DNA of 64,000 nt from Armatimonadota bacterium (GTDB lineage Bacteria; Sysuimicrobiota; Sysuimicrobiia; Sysuimicrobiales; Humicultoraceae): the NCBI GenBank assembly GCA_031081585.1, contig JAVHLY010000010.1, forward strand, positions 1 through 64,000, written 5' to 3'. The notes beneath the pieces are model-generated. The model made no database searches and had not been told where the DNA came from. It worked only from the letters and a program-made list of their open reading frames with translations. Made by a program: the position numbers and the translations under genes. Below are positions 43,360 to 51,212 of the stretch, piece by piece (position 1 is the stretch's first letter; each line of letters opens with the position of its first letter).

Positions 43360-44196
43360 GTGCCGCGTGCACGCCCGGTGCGGGACGGGCCCCCGCCGGT
43401 CGAGGCCGACGACCCGATCGTGACCGCTGCGTTCGCCCCTGCGCCCGCGACGGCGGCGACCGCCCCCGCGCCGCTGGTGGAGATGCGCCGCATCAGCAAG
43501 CGCTTCGGCGCGGTGCAGGCGCTGCGCGACGTGGACCTGACGCTCTTCCCCGGGGAGGTCCTGGGGCTGGTGGGCGACAACGCCGCCGGCAAGTCCACCC
43601 TGATGAAGATCCTCACCGGCGTCTACCAGGCGGACAGCGGCGAGATCCTCTTCGACGGGCGGCCGGTGCGCTTCGACGGTCCCGCCGCGGCGCGGGCGCG
43701 GGGCATCGAGATGGTCTACCAGGACTTCGCGCTCTGCGACAACATGGACGTCGCCCAGAACATCTGGCTGGGCCGCTGGCCGCGGCGCGGACCCTTCGTG
43801 GACCGCGCCACCATGGACCGGCGGGCCGAGGCGGTGCTGCGCCGCCTGCGGGTGGAGGTCTCCTCGGTGCGCGCCGAGGTGGCCACCCTCTCCGGCGGAC
43901 GACGCCAGAGCGTGGCCATCGCCCGCGCCCTCTCCTTCGAGCCGCGGGTGCTCATCCTCGACGAGCCCACGGCCAACCTCTCCCCGGCGGCCACGCGCGA
44001 GGTGCTGGAGGTGGTGCGCGGCCTGCGCGACCAGGGGGTGGGGATCATCTTCATCAGCCACCGCCTGCAGGAGATCTTCCAGATCGGCGACCGCATCACG
44101 GTGCTCAAGCAGGGTCGCCACGTCGGCACCCGCCCGGTGGCGGCAACCACCGAGGATGAGGTCCTGGAGATGATCGTCGCGGGAGTCCGCGCGTGA
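43360..44196 (+). CDS. sugar ABC transporter ATPase, single domain (FrcA-like)
   Basis: 278 residues with one ABC domain, unlike the double-domain ATPases of the other two systems. Walker A is GDNAAGKST (an Ala variant typical of this subfamily), Q-loop VYQDF, signature LSGGRRQSV, Walker B LILDEPTANLSP and H-loop FISHRL. Two copies would work with the permease. The start is uncertain: GTG 43360 gives a Pro/Ala-rich leader, and GTG 43420 is possible. It overlaps the xylulokinase by 4 bases. Confidence 0.88.
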   Translation: MPRARPVRDGPPPVEADDPIVTAAFAPAPATAATAPAPLVEMRRISKRFGAVQALRDVDLTLFPGEVLGLVGDNAAGKSTLMKILTGVYQADSGEILFDGRPVRFDGPAAARARGIEMVYQDFALCDNMDVAQNIWLGRWPRRGPFVDRATMDRRAEAVLRRLRVEVSSVRAEVATLSGGRRQSVAIARALSFEPRVLILDEPTANLSPAATREVLEVVRGLRDQGVGIIFISHRLQEIFQIGDRITVLKQGRHVGTRPVAATTEDEVLEMIVAGVRA

Positions 44197-45719
44197 CCCC
44201 CGCCGGGCCCTGCCTGCTGGGCCTCGACGTCGGGACGACCGGGGCCAAGGCGGTGCTGGTGGACGCCTCGGGAGCGGTGCGGGCCACGGCGACGCGGGAG
44301 TACCCGCTCCTCGTCCCCCGCCCGGGGTGGACGGAGCAGGACCCCGACGCCTGGTGGGAGGCCTCGGCCGAGGCGATCCGCGAGGCGCTCGCCCGGTCCG
44401 CGGTGCCGCCGGCGCAGGTCGCGGCGGTGGGGCTCACCGGCCAGATGCACGGCCTCGTGGCCCTCGACGCCAGCGGCCGCGTCCTGCGCCCGGCGATCCT
44501 CTGGAACGACCAGCGCACCCACGAGGAGTGCGCCTGGATCACCGAGCGTGTCGGTGCCGAGCGCGTCATCGCCCTCACCGGCAACCCCGCGCTCACGGGC
44601 TTCACCGCCCCCAAGCTCCTCTGGCTGCGCCGCCACGAGCCCGACGTCTACGGCCGCATCGCCCACGTCCTGCTGCCGAAGGACTACCTGCGCTTCCGGC
44701 TGTCGGGCGTGCTGGCCACCGACGTGGCCGACGCGTCCGGCACCACCTGGCTGGACGTGCAGCGGCGCACCTGGTCGGAAGAGATGCTCGCCGCCCTGGA
44801 CGTCCCGCGGGCGTGGCTGCCGACCGTACACGAGTCACCCGAGGTGACCGGTCGCCTCACCCGGGCGGCCGCCGAGGCCACCGGGCTCGCCGAGGGGACG
44901 CCGGTGGTGGCCGGAGCGGGCGATCAGGCCGCCCAGGCCGTCGGCACCGGCATCGTACGCGAGGGCCTGGTCGCCGTGACCATCGGGACGTCCGGCGTCG
45001 TCTTCGCCCACCTCGACGCGCCGCGCATCGATCCGCAGGGGCGCGTGCACGCCTTCTGCCACGCCGTCCCCGGCCGCTGGCACGTCATGGGGGTGATGCT
45101 CTCGGCGGGCGGCTCGCTGCGCTGGCTGCGCGACGCGCTGGGCGTGTGGTCGACCCGGGACGCCCCGGACCCCTACGAGCAGATGACGGCGGAGGCGGCC
45201 GCGGTGCCGCCCGGTGCCGAGGGGCTCCTCTTCCTCCCCTACCTGACCGGCGAGCGCACGCCGCACGCCGACCCCTTCGCCCGCGGGGCATTCGTGGGCC
45301 TGACGCTGCGCCACACCCGCGCCCACCTGGTGCGGGCGGTGCTGGAGGGGGTGGCCTTCGGGCTGCGCGACGCCCTGGAGATCATCCGCGGGATGGGCGT
45401 GGCCGTCGCCGAAGTGCGCGCCTCCGGCGGCGGGGCACGCAGCCCGCTGTGGCGGCAGATCCTGGCGGACGTCCTGGGCGTCGAGGTGGTCACCGTGACC
45501 ACCACGGAAGGCGCGGCCTACGGGGCGGCGTTGCTGGCCGGTGTGGGGGCGGGCCTCTTCTCCTCGGTGGAGGCCGCGTGCGAGACGGCCGTCGCCCCCA
45601 CCGGCCGGACGGTCCCGGACGGCGGCCGGGTCGGACGGTACGACGCGCTCTACCGCACCTACGGGGCGCTCTACCCGGCGCTGCGGGCGAGCGCGCGGGC
45701 GCTGCACGCGGTCTCCTGA
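44193..45719 (+). CDS. xylB: xylulokinase
   Basis: 508 residues of the FGGY family. LGLDVGTTGAKAVLVD, GLTGQMHGLVALD, ILWNDQRT, GAGDQAAQAVGTGI and SGGGARSPLWRQILADV are xylulokinase-type motifs. It should phosphorylate D-xylulose, or a related ketose, to feed the pentose-phosphate route. The GTG overlaps the ATPase stop (GTGA). No xylose isomerase of the classical kind is next to it; the TIM-barrel isomerase at 35467 is 9 kb away. Confidence 0.88.
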   Translation: MTPAGPCLLGLDVGTTGAKAVLVDASGAVRATATREYPLLVPRPGWTEQDPDAWWEASAEAIREALARSAVPPAQVAAVGLTGQMHGLVALDASGRVLRPAILWNDQRTHEECAWITERVGAERVIALTGNPALTGFTAPKLLWLRRHEPDVYGRIAHVLLPKDYLRFRLSGVLATDVADASGTTWLDVQRRTWSEEMLAALDVPRAWLPTVHESPEVTGRLTRAAAEATGLAEGTPVVAGAGDQAAQAVGTGIVREGLVAVTIGTSGVVFAHLDAPRIDPQGRVHAFCHAVPGRWHVMGVMLSAGGSLRWLRDALGVWSTRDAPDPYEQMTAEAAAVPPGAEGLLFLPYLTGERTPHADPFARGAFVGLTLRHTRAHLVRAVLEGVAFGLRDALEIIRGMGVAVAEVRASGGGARSPLWRQILADVLGVEVVTVTTTEGAAYGAALLAGVGAGLFSSVEAACETAVAPTGRTVPDGGRVGRYDALYRTYGALYPALRASARALHAVS

Positions 45720-45721
45720 CC

Positions 45722-46852
45722 TCAGAGGGAGGAGAGGGCGCGCGCCAGCAATTCCCCGACCAGGTAGCCCACGACGGCCACGCCCAGCCCCACTGCAAAC
45801 ATGTCCAGCCCGCTGCGCAGCGCTCCCCGGCCGGTGAAGACGCTGCGCGCCGCACCCACGGCGAAGTGCGCGAGCATGCTCACCGCGAAGGAGGTCCACA
45901 CCGCCGCGCGGCCGCCCGCGACGACGAACGGGAGCACCGGGATGAGCGCGCCCACCGCGGTGGCCACGCCTGTGATCCACCCCTCCCGCAGCGGCGAGGC
46001 ACGCTGCTCGGCGATGCCCAGCTCCAGCACCGTCTTCTCCTCAAGGGCCTGCTCAGGCCGGCCCATCACCCGCCGGGCGGCTTCGGCGGCCGTCTCGCGC
46101 GGCAGCCCGCGGGCCTGGTAGAGAAGTGAAAGCTCCTCCTCCTCGACGTCGGGCATCAGGCGCAGCTCCTCCCGCTCGAGGGCGATCTCGTACTCGTAGA
46201 CCTCACGTTCGCTCTGCGCCGCCAGGTAGCTGCTGCTCCCCATGGAGAGGGCGTCGGCGATGAGCCCCGCCACCCCCGAGACGAGGACCAGGGCATGGGG
46301 GACGTCCGCGCCCAGCACCCCCATGACCAGCCCGAAGTTCGCGGTCAGCCCGTCATTGAACCCGTAGACGACGTTGCGCAGCACCCCGCCCGAGGCGGTG
46401 CGGTGCCAGGGCTCGCCCCGGGCGCCGAGCAGGGCGCCCAGGCGCTCGGCGTGGGCGGCTGACTCGCGGGCCAGTTCCCGCGCCGCCGCCACCGCCTGCG
46501 GGTGCCCGTACCGGCGCGCCCCGGTGAGGTAGGCCTTGGTCTCCCGGGCCTCCTCGCCCAGCAGCAGCGCCAGCAGCGCCTCGCGGCCGGCCAGCCGGGC
46601 CAGGAGGAGGAGCAAGCGGGCCCGCAGGCTGGGGCGGTAAGGGCCGACCGCCTCGCCGGCGTCGCGGAGCACGTCCGCCCAGCGGCCGACGTGCCGCGCC
46701 TCCACACCGGCCAGTTCCCGGTAGAGCCGCGCGCGCTCGGCGTCGGGCTCCATGGCGGCCAGGCGCTCGTAGAGGTAGGCTGCATCCCCTTCGTCCTGCC
46801 AGTGGCGGCGCCAGAGGGGCACCTGGCGGTCGGCGACGGAACGGCCGGTCAC
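45722..46852 (-). CDS. ferritin-like domain fused to VIT1/CCC1-type iron transporter
   Basis: 376 residues. The N-terminal half (about 15-150) is a ferritin-like/erythrin domain with metal-ligand patterns EGD (Glu21), GVEARH (Glu51, His54) and ESAAHAER. The C-terminal half is a VIT1/CCC1 membrane domain with NVVYGFNDGLTANFGLVMGV and DALSMGSSSYLAAQSE, and an acidic loop with EEEELSLLY. This resembles MbfA-type bacterial proteins that export iron from the cytoplasm. The GTG at 46852 is the best start that keeps the whole ferritin-like domain. Ends 3 bases from xylulokinase, convergent. Confidence 0.88.
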   Translation of the reverse strand: MTGRSVADRQVPLWRRHWQDEGDAAYLYERLAAMEPDAERARLYRELAGVEARHVGRWADVLRDAGEAVGPYRPSLRARLLLLLARLAGREALLALLLGEEARETKAYLTGARRYGHPQAVAAARELARESAAHAERLGALLGARGEPWHRTASGGVLRNVVYGFNDGLTANFGLVMGVLGADVPHALVLVSGVAGLIADALSMGSSSYLAAQSEREVYEYEIALEREELRLMPDVEEEELSLLYQARGLPRETAAEAARRVMGRPEQALEEKTVLELGIAEQRASPLREGWITGVATAVGALIPVLPFVVAGGRAAVWTSFAVSMLAHFAVGAARSVFTGRGALRSGLDMFAVGLGVAVVGYLVGELLARALSSL

Positions 46853-46978
46853 GCCGGCATCGTAGCACCGGCGCCCTGCCGGAGGCGCGGGCGCCGGCCG
46901 ACGGCCAGCAGGCCCGGCCCCGCCCCCTCCCGAACGCTCTCCACACCGAGAACTCACCGTGAGAGGGGGGACACGTTC

Positions 46979-47269
46979 ATGCCCACCTACGTGCAGCTCG
47001 TCACCTGGACGGAGCGCGGGGCGGCCGCGGCCCGGGAGACGATCCAGCGGGCCCAGCGGGTGCGGACGGAGGGCCAGCGGATGGGGATCCGTTTCCGCGA
47101 ACTGGTCTGGACGATGGGGCGGTTCGACGCGGTGGCGGTTTTCGAGGCGCCCGACGACGAGACGGCGAGCCGCTTCGCCCTGTGGGTCGGCTCCCAGGGC
47201 GCGGCGCGCACCGAAACCGTCCGCGCCTACACCGAGCCGGAGATGACGAAGATCGTGGAGGGGCTCTGA
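46979..47269 (+). CDS. GYD-domain protein
   Basis: 96 residues, entirely a GYD domain: MPTYVQLVTWTERG, RELVWTMGRFDAVAVFEAPDDETASRFAL and a short C-terminal strand ending EMTKIVEGL. GYD proteins are small ferredoxin-like-fold proteins of unknown role, often near stress or redox genes. AGAGGGGGGAC lies before the ATG. It is followed by tRNA-Ser. Confidence 0.85.
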   Translation: MPTYVQLVTWTERGAAAARETIQRAQRVRTEGQRMGIRFRELVWTMGRFDAVAVFEAPDDETASRFALWVGSQGAARTETVRAYTEPEMTKIVEGL

Positions 47270-47299
47270 GGGCCGGCCGGAGCGGCGATGGCGCGGGAC

Positions 47300-47308
47300 T
47301 GCTATACT
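47300..47308 (+). promoter_or_regulatory. extended -10 promoter of tRNA-Ser
   Basis: TG-C-TATACT, an extended -10 element whose last base is 25 bases before the mature tRNA 5' end. No good -35 is seen 16-18 bases upstream, which is tolerated with an extended -10. Confidence 0.5.
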
Positions 47309-47333
47309 GAAACCGTTGACTCCAGCGCATCGC

Positions 47334-47423
47334 GGAGGGGTGTCCGGAACCCGGTAACGGAGCGGTCTCGAAAACCGCCGGGCCCCGCGGCCCTTGTGGG
47401 TTCAAATCCCACCCCCTCCGCCA
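47334..47423 (+). tRNA. tRNA-Ser(CGA)
   Basis: A 90-base class II tRNA. The 7-bp acceptor stem GGAGGGG/CCCCTCC, a D arm, an anticodon stem GCGGT/ACCGC with loop TCTCGAAAA (anticodon CGA, reading UCG), a long variable arm (CGGGCCCCGCGGCCC) and a T arm GTGGG/CCCAC with TTCAAAT are all visible. The discriminator G and the CCA end are encoded. Ser is supported by the anticodon and the long variable arm. Confidence 0.95.
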
Positions 47424-47486
47424 GGGTCCCGGGTGGCGCGCGAGGCTGATGCCGGTCGAGACGGGAAGGGCGCCCTTCAGGTGAGG

Positions 47487-48293
47487 ATGAGTACCGTTCG
47501 CAACTGGGTCCGGACCCAGTTGCGGTCGGTACGCCCGCCCGGACACCCCTGGGTCCCGCTGCCCCGGCCGCTCGTCCCCGTGGTGGTGGTCCGTCGGCTG
47601 AACCGTTTCGCGGTGGCGGTCCGGCCCGAGGGCGGGAAGACCGTCCTGCGACTCCACCTGCCCAACTCAGGGCGCATGACCGAACTGCTTCGCCCCGGGA
47701 CCCGCGGTCTGGCGCTCCTGCAGCGCGGCCGCCCGCGCCGGCGCACGGCCGGCACTCTGCTCCTGGTGCGCTACCGGCGGCGCTGGGTCGGCGTGGACGC
47801 GCGCCTGCCCAACCGTCTCTTCGAGGCCGCCATGCGCGCAGGTACCCTGCCTGCGTTCCGGCACTACGTCCGCTGGAGGCCGGAAGCTCCGCTCGGCCGC
47901 GGGCGGGTGGACTTCCTCCTCATGGGGCGCGACGGCGTCTGTCTGGTGGAGACCAAGTCCTGCAACCGCGTGGACGGCGCCGTGGCCCTCTTCCCCGATG
48001 CCCCCACGGCCCGGGGGGCCCGCCACCTGGAGGACCTGGCCCGGGTGGCGCAACGCGGCGGGAGGGCCGCCGTGGTCTGGATCGTCCAGCGGAGCGACGC
48101 GCGAGCCCTGCGTCCCTTCGCCGCGGCGGACCCCGACTTCGCCCGGGCCGCGCAACGGGCCGCTGCCCGGGGCGTCCGGTTCTACGCGTACGCCTGCCGG
48201 GTCACGCCCCGGCGAGTGACCCTGCTGCGGCGGATCCCCGTGCGGTTGGGAGCGGCGCGCTGGACCGACGGGGCGGCCTCGGCCGGTGGCTGA
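47487..48293 (+). CDS. sfsA: SfsA-family protein (predicted nucleic-acid-binding/nuclease)
   Basis: 268 residues from ATG 47487. The SfsA signatures are clear: RFAVAV, HLPNSGRMTELL, DFLLMG then LVETKSCN, FPDAPTARGARHLEDL, and WIVQRSDARALRPFAAADPDFA. SfsA has an endonuclease-like fold and was first linked to maltose fermentation. The first 30 residues exceed the usual family start and are encoded partly by a 26-bp perfect palindrome. A later start is therefore possible, but no good alternative ATG exists before the conserved region. It overlaps the next gene by 8 bases. Confidence 0.85.
   Translation: MSTVRNWVRTQLRSVRPPGHPWVPLPRPLVPVVVVRRLNRFAVAVRPEGGKTVLRLHLPNSGRMTELLRPGTRGLALLQRGRPRRRTAGTLLLVRYRRRWVGVDARLPNRLFEAAMRAGTLPAFRHYVRWRPEAPLGRGRVDFLLMGRDGVCLVETKSCNRVDGAVALFPDAPTARGARHLEDLARVAQRGGRAAVVWIVQRSDARALRPFAAADPDFARAAQRAAARGVRFYAYACRVTPRRVTLLRRIPVRLGAARWTDGAASAGG
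47499..47524. repeat. 26-bp perfect palindrome downstream of tRNA-Ser, at the sfsA 5' end
   Basis: A perfect, loop-free palindrome; the left arm is CGCAACTGGGTCC and the right arm its exact complement, centred at 47511/47512. It lies 75 bases after the tRNA CCA end and inside codons 5-13 of the sfsA frame as called. As DNA it is an ideal site for a dimeric protein; as RNA it would be a hairpin with little loop. No T-run follows. Confidence 0.6.
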
Positions 48294-49044
48294 AGCCTCG
48301 GCAGCCCGACTGGCCCTGATCACCTTCGGGGGAGCGCTGGCCACGGCGCTGGCCACCGGGCTCGGCGGCGTCCCCTTCCTGTTCGTCACCCGTCTGCCGC
48401 AGGCGCTGCTGGGCCTGGCCTGGGGGTTCAGCGGCGGGATGATGCTCTCCGCCTCCGTCTTCAACCTGGTCTTCGCCGGCGTCCAGATGGCCGGCTACAA
48501 CGTGGTGGCCCTGGGCATCGCCCTCGGGGCCTTCGCCTTCTGGCTGGCCGACCGCCGGATGGGGCACCACGGCCTGAACTTCTTCCACCTGCGGGGCGCT
48601 CCGGCCCGCCGCGTGGTCCTCCTCATCGGGAGCATGACCGTGCACAGCATCTCCGAAGGGATCGCCGTCGGGGTCGGGTTCGGATCGGGTGTGCTGACGC
48701 TGGCCGTCCTGCTGACCATCGCCATCGCCATCCACAACATCCCCGAGGGCCTGGCGGTGTCGCTGCCGTTGCGGGCCGAGGGGTTCTCGGGATGGGCCTG
48801 CGTCGGGTGGTCGATCTTCACCAGCCTCCCCCAGCCGCTGCTGGCGGTTCCCGCCGCCCTGGCCGTGGCCATCTTCCGGCCGCTCGTCCCTCTGGGGTTC
48901 GGCCTCGCCGCCGGCGCCATGGGGTTCCTGGTCGCCAACGAGATGATCCCCGAGGCCGCCGAGCACAGCGGCCGGGGGAATGCGGCGGCGGCGGTCATCG
49001 GCGGCTTCCTGGTGATGATGCTGCTGCAGAACGTCCTGCAGTAG
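48286..49044 (+). CDS. ZIP-family metal transporter
   Basis: 252 residues with about eight membrane segments. The two ZIP metal-site helices are present: SMTVHSISEGIAVGVGFG and IAIHNIPEGLAVSLPL (HSxxEG and HNxPEG), with an upstream GGMMLSASVFNLV. It should move Zn2+, Fe2+ or a similar divalent cation. The GTG overlaps the sfsA stop by 8 bases. It lies upstream of a CsoR/CstR-family regulator and near an iron exporter, so metal homeostasis is a theme of this stretch. Confidence 0.9.
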   Translation: MAEASAARLALITFGGALATALATGLGGVPFLFVTRLPQALLGLAWGFSGGMMLSASVFNLVFAGVQMAGYNVVALGIALGAFAFWLADRRMGHHGLNFFHLRGAPARRVVLLIGSMTVHSISEGIAVGVGFGSGVLTLAVLLTIAIAIHNIPEGLAVSLPLRAEGFSGWACVGWSIFTSLPQPLLAVPAALAVAIFRPLVPLGFGLAAGAMGFLVANEMIPEAAEHSGRGNAAAAVIGGFLVMMLLQNVLQ

Positions 49045-49094
49045 TCGCGGTGCCCGCGTCGTTGACGCGGATCCGGCGGAGTGGCAATGTACTT

Positions 49095-49112
49095 TACCGG
49101 GTAGTGTATAAA
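49095..49112 (+). promoter_or_regulatory. promoter/operator of the CsoR/CstR-like regulator
   Basis: An extended -10 (TG-TATAAA, the hexamer at 49107-49112) overlaps a short near-palindrome TACCGGGTA (49095-49103). The latter resembles half of the TACCC/GGGTA operator seen before the hsp20 operon at 51190. Autoregulation by the encoded regulator is a reasonable inference. Confidence 0.4.
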
Positions 49113-49130
49113 GCCATGGAAGGAGGGGTC

Positions 49131-49415
49131 ATGGCGGCGCCCCTGCGGCTTGGCGAAGAGGTCACTGCGCCTGTGGCGGCGCGCCTGCGCCGCATCGAAG
49201 GCCAGATCCGCGGCTTGCAGCGGATGCTCCAGGAAGGGCGGGACTGCACGGAGATCGCCCAGCAGGTGGCAGCCACCCGGGCCGCTCTGGACCGGGTGGC
49301 CATCGACCTGATCGCGGCCGGACTGGAGCAGTGCCTCCGCATGGAGGTGGAGGGCAAGCCCCAGGCTCAGAGCGCCCTGCGCAAGCTGCAGCGCACCTTC
49401 CTCATGCTTCGGTAG
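49131..49415 (+). CDS. CsoR/CstR-family (DUF156) transcriptional repressor lacking the copper-site His
   Basis: 94 residues of the all-helical CsoR family, with RLRRIEGQIRGLQRML and QQVAATRAALDRVAIDL. Cys39 and Cys68 are spaced as in CsoR (29 apart), but the His four residues before the second Cys is Gly64. Copper-sensing CsoR needs Cys-His-Cys. The Cys pair without His is the CstR-type persulfide-sensor pattern, though nickel or formaldehyde-type branches use other ligands. ATG 49131 with AGGAGGGG is chosen over ATG 49116. A matching operator lies in the promoter of the convergent hsp20 operon. Confidence 0.85.
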   Translation: MAAPLRLGEEVTAPVAARLRRIEGQIRGLQRMLQEGRDCTEIAQQVAATRAALDRVAIDLIAAGLEQCLRMEVEGKPQAQSALRKLQRTFLMLR

Positions 49416-49494
49416 CACCGTCACGTGGGGCGGTGTCCGGCCCTCCGCGGGGCGCCCGCTCGGCCGCCCGGGCTCCCGTCCGCGGGCATTCGGG

Positions 49495-49914
49495 TCAGCG
49501 CACGATGAGGACCGGGCAGGGAGCCTCCGCCGCCACCCGCTGGCTCACGGACCCTAGGAGGGCGGCCCGCAGCGGGCCGAGTCCCCGCGAGCCCATGACG
49601 ATGAGGTCGCACCCGCGGGCATGGGCGACTCGGAGGATGGCGTCGACCGGGGGCCCCTCCAGGACCTCCACCTCGTGGGCCACCCCGGCCTCCTCCAGGA
49701 TTCCCGCCGCCTCGCGGGCCACCGCCTCGGCCGCCGCCGTGCGCTTCGCCATGAGGTCCTCGAGGTAGGGAGACCCCAGGTCGTGCGGCACAGGCTCGAA
49801 GGCCGTCAGCACGACGACGCGGGCATCGTACCGTCGGGCCACATCGGCGGCCAACCGGGTCGCCCGCCGGGCGTGGACCGATCCGTCGGTGGCGAGCAGG
49901 ACCGTGGAGATCAT
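49495..49914 (-). CDS. universal stress protein (UspA family)
   Basis: 139 residues, single Usp domain. It starts TVLLATDGS and carries the ATP-binding GSRGLGPLRAALLGSVSQRV (G-x2-G-x9-G(S)) and closes PCPVLIVR. It is the last gene of the minus-strand stress operon hsp20-DUF2892-osmC-uspA. Its ATG overlaps the OsmC stop (ATGA). The role is ATP-binding stress adaptation; the operator at 51190 suggests induction by metal or reactive sulfur species. Confidence 0.92.
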   Translation of the reverse strand: MISTVLLATDGSVHARRATRLAADVARRYDARVVVLTAFEPVPHDLGSPYLEDLMAKRTAAAEAVAREAAGILEEAGVAHEVEVLEGPPVDAILRVAHARGCDLIVMGSRGLGPLRAALLGSVSQRVAAEAPCPVLIVR

Positions 49915-50381
49915 GCCATCTCGACGCCATCCACCCGGACGGCCACGTCCACCGGAATCCCCTGGCGGACGCTCGCCGTCACGATGCAGAACTCTTCGAA
50001 TAGATGGCGGCAGCGCTCCACCGCTGCCCGCTGCGCGGGGGATACCCCGCTGATGTCCAGCCCCGCCAGGATGCGGCCAATCCGCCACCGCCCCCGCGCG
50101 TTCCGGCGGATGTCGACATCGACCGTAACGGCCAGCCGGGCTCCCTCGACCCGGGCCCGCTCCAGGCAGTGCTGGAGGCTACTGGCCAGGCAGTGACCTA
50201 CGGCCGTCGCCACAGGGCGAGCCGGGTTGGGGCCGGCCCCGGTACCGAGGGGTGGGGCTTCGTCCACGGTGAGCCGCCAGGCCGGGTGGTCCATGGCCAC
50301 GCTGAACCGGTACCGGTCTTCCTGAGCCAGGCGCACCTGCGCCTGCAGGCGGTCCTCAGTCTCCACGCGCACCTGAGCCAT
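49911..50381 (-). CDS. OsmC-family protein
   Basis: 156 residues. The family core is present: a beta-rich N-terminus, GHCLASSLQHCLERA (Cys64, Cys72) and a C-terminal FEEFCIVTASVRQGIPV with the second conserved Cys. OsmC/Ohr proteins reduce organic peroxides or act on thiols and persulfides through a Cys pair. GGGAGG precedes the ATG. In this operon, with a CstR-like operator and a DUF2892 protein, a reactive-sulfur role is possible. Confidence 0.85.
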   Translation of the reverse strand: MAQVRVETEDRLQAQVRLAQEDRYRFSVAMDHPAWRLTVDEAPPLGTGAGPNPARPVATAVGHCLASSLQHCLERARVEGARLAVTVDVDIRRNARGRWRIGRILAGLDISGVSPAQRAAVERCRHLFEEFCIVTASVRQGIPVDVAVRVDGVEMA

Positions 50382-50446
50382 CGCCGTCCTCCCAGCGGGT
50401 GTCCGGGGGACGGCGGGCACCGCCGGCCGCCCCCCCGCCCTGCGGA

Positions 50447-50656
50447 TTACGACTTCCGCGGTGACGCCGAGCAGGTCTGGAGGCCCAGGAGGGCGTACAG
50501 CGGGCACCGCCCCGCGACCCCGGTGACCAGCCCGACGAGCGCCAGCGCGTAGAAGAGGGCGCTCCAGGGCCCGGCTACCCGCAGCCCGACCCCCAGCGCC
50601 ACCAGTCCGAGGAGCACACGGATGATGCGATCTGTCCTCCCGACGCACCCACGCAT
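50447..50656 (-). CDS. DUF2892 (YgaP transmembrane-type) protein
   Basis: 69 residues: an Arg-rich start, DRIIRVLLGLVALGVGL as the first helix, a second helix YALALVGLVTGVAG and then RCPLYALLGLQTC. This is the DUF2892/YgaP membrane domain, usually joined to or beside a rhodanese. No rhodanese is present here. Cys residues in RCPLYALLG are conserved in the family. It lies between hsp20 and osmC in the operon. Confidence 0.85.
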   Translation of the reverse strand: MRGCVGRTDRIIRVLLGLVALGVGLRVAGPWSALFYALALVGLVTGVAGRCPLYALLGLQTCSASPRKS

Positions 50657-50668
50657 GGGCCTCGCCTC

Positions 50669-51139
50669 CTACCGCTCCACTGTGACGGCCACCCGCCTGG
50701 GGGCCGCCGTCGTGCTCTTGGGCAGCACTACCTGCAGGACGCCGTTGGCCAGCGTGGCCTTCACCTGCTCGACGTCCACGTCCACGGGCAGCTCGATGGT
50801 CCGGACGAACCGCCCGGCGGGCCGCTCGCACCACAGGTAGGCGTCCTCCTTGACCTCCTCGACCGGGCGGGCCGCCCGGACGGTGAGCAGCCGGCCCTGC
50901 TCCACCGTCACCTCCACATCCCCGGGCGCCACGCCGGGCAGGTCTACCTTGGCCACGAGCTGGTCCCCTGCGTCGTAGAGGTCCACGGCGGGCAGGAGCC
51001 CGGTCTCGTCGCCGCGCCCCGGTGTCCGGTCGAACCACCGGTCCATCCCCCAGAGCCGGTCCAGCTCCCGGCGCAGCTGGTCGATCTCCCGCCAGGGATC
51101 CCACCATCGACCTGCCTTTCGGCTCTTCACCAGCGCCAT
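50669..51139 (-). CDS. HSP20 small heat-shock protein
   Basis: 156 residues. A short N-terminal arm (WDPWREIDQLRRELDRLW) precedes an alpha-crystallin domain (about 48-145) with LPAVDLYDAGDQLVAKVDLPGV and the closing ANGVLQVVLPK. It is an ATP-independent holdase against aggregation. It heads the minus-strand stress operon; GGGGAGGTGAGGGG precedes the ATG. The promoter carries a CsoR-type operator rather than an obvious heat-shock element such as CIRCE. Confidence 0.93.
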   Translation of the reverse strand: MALVKSRKAGRWWDPWREIDQLRRELDRLWGMDRWFDRTPGRGDETGLLPAVDLYDAGDQLVAKVDLPGVAPGDVEVTVEQGRLLTVRAARPVEEVKEDAYLWCERPAGRFVRTIELPVDVDVEQVKATLANGVLQVVLPKSTTAAPRRVAVTVER

Positions 51140-51181
51140 GACCCCTCACCTCCCCACGGAGTCCCTTTCGCTTTCGGCGCC

Positions 51182-51212
51182 ATTATACCATACCCCCTAG
51201 GGTATAATTCAA
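51182..51212 (-). promoter_or_regulatory. promoter of the hsp20 operon with CsoR-type operator in the spacer
   Basis: Minus strand: -35 TTGAAT (51212-51207), a 19-base spacer and a perfect -10 TATAAT (51187-51182). Inside the spacer, ATACCC (51190-51195 on plus) and GGGTAT (51200-51205) form a 6-4-6 inverted repeat. It is close to the CsoR/CstR operator consensus ATACCC-N4/5-GGGTAT known from Bacillus and others. A repressor bound here would block the polymerase. The rest of the gap, 51213-51461, holds nothing I recognise. Confidence 0.75.

Noticed and set aside
43360-44196. Walker A of the Frc-like ATPase reads GDNAAGKST, with Ala for a conserved Gly
   Set aside because: This variant is, to my knowledge, usual for the single-domain sugar ATPases of this subfamily, and the other motifs are intact, so it is not evidence of inactivity.
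47271-47299. A -35 element for the tRNA-Ser promoter
   Set aside because: None of the hexamers 16-18 bases before the -10 resembles TTGACA, so only the extended -10 is reported.
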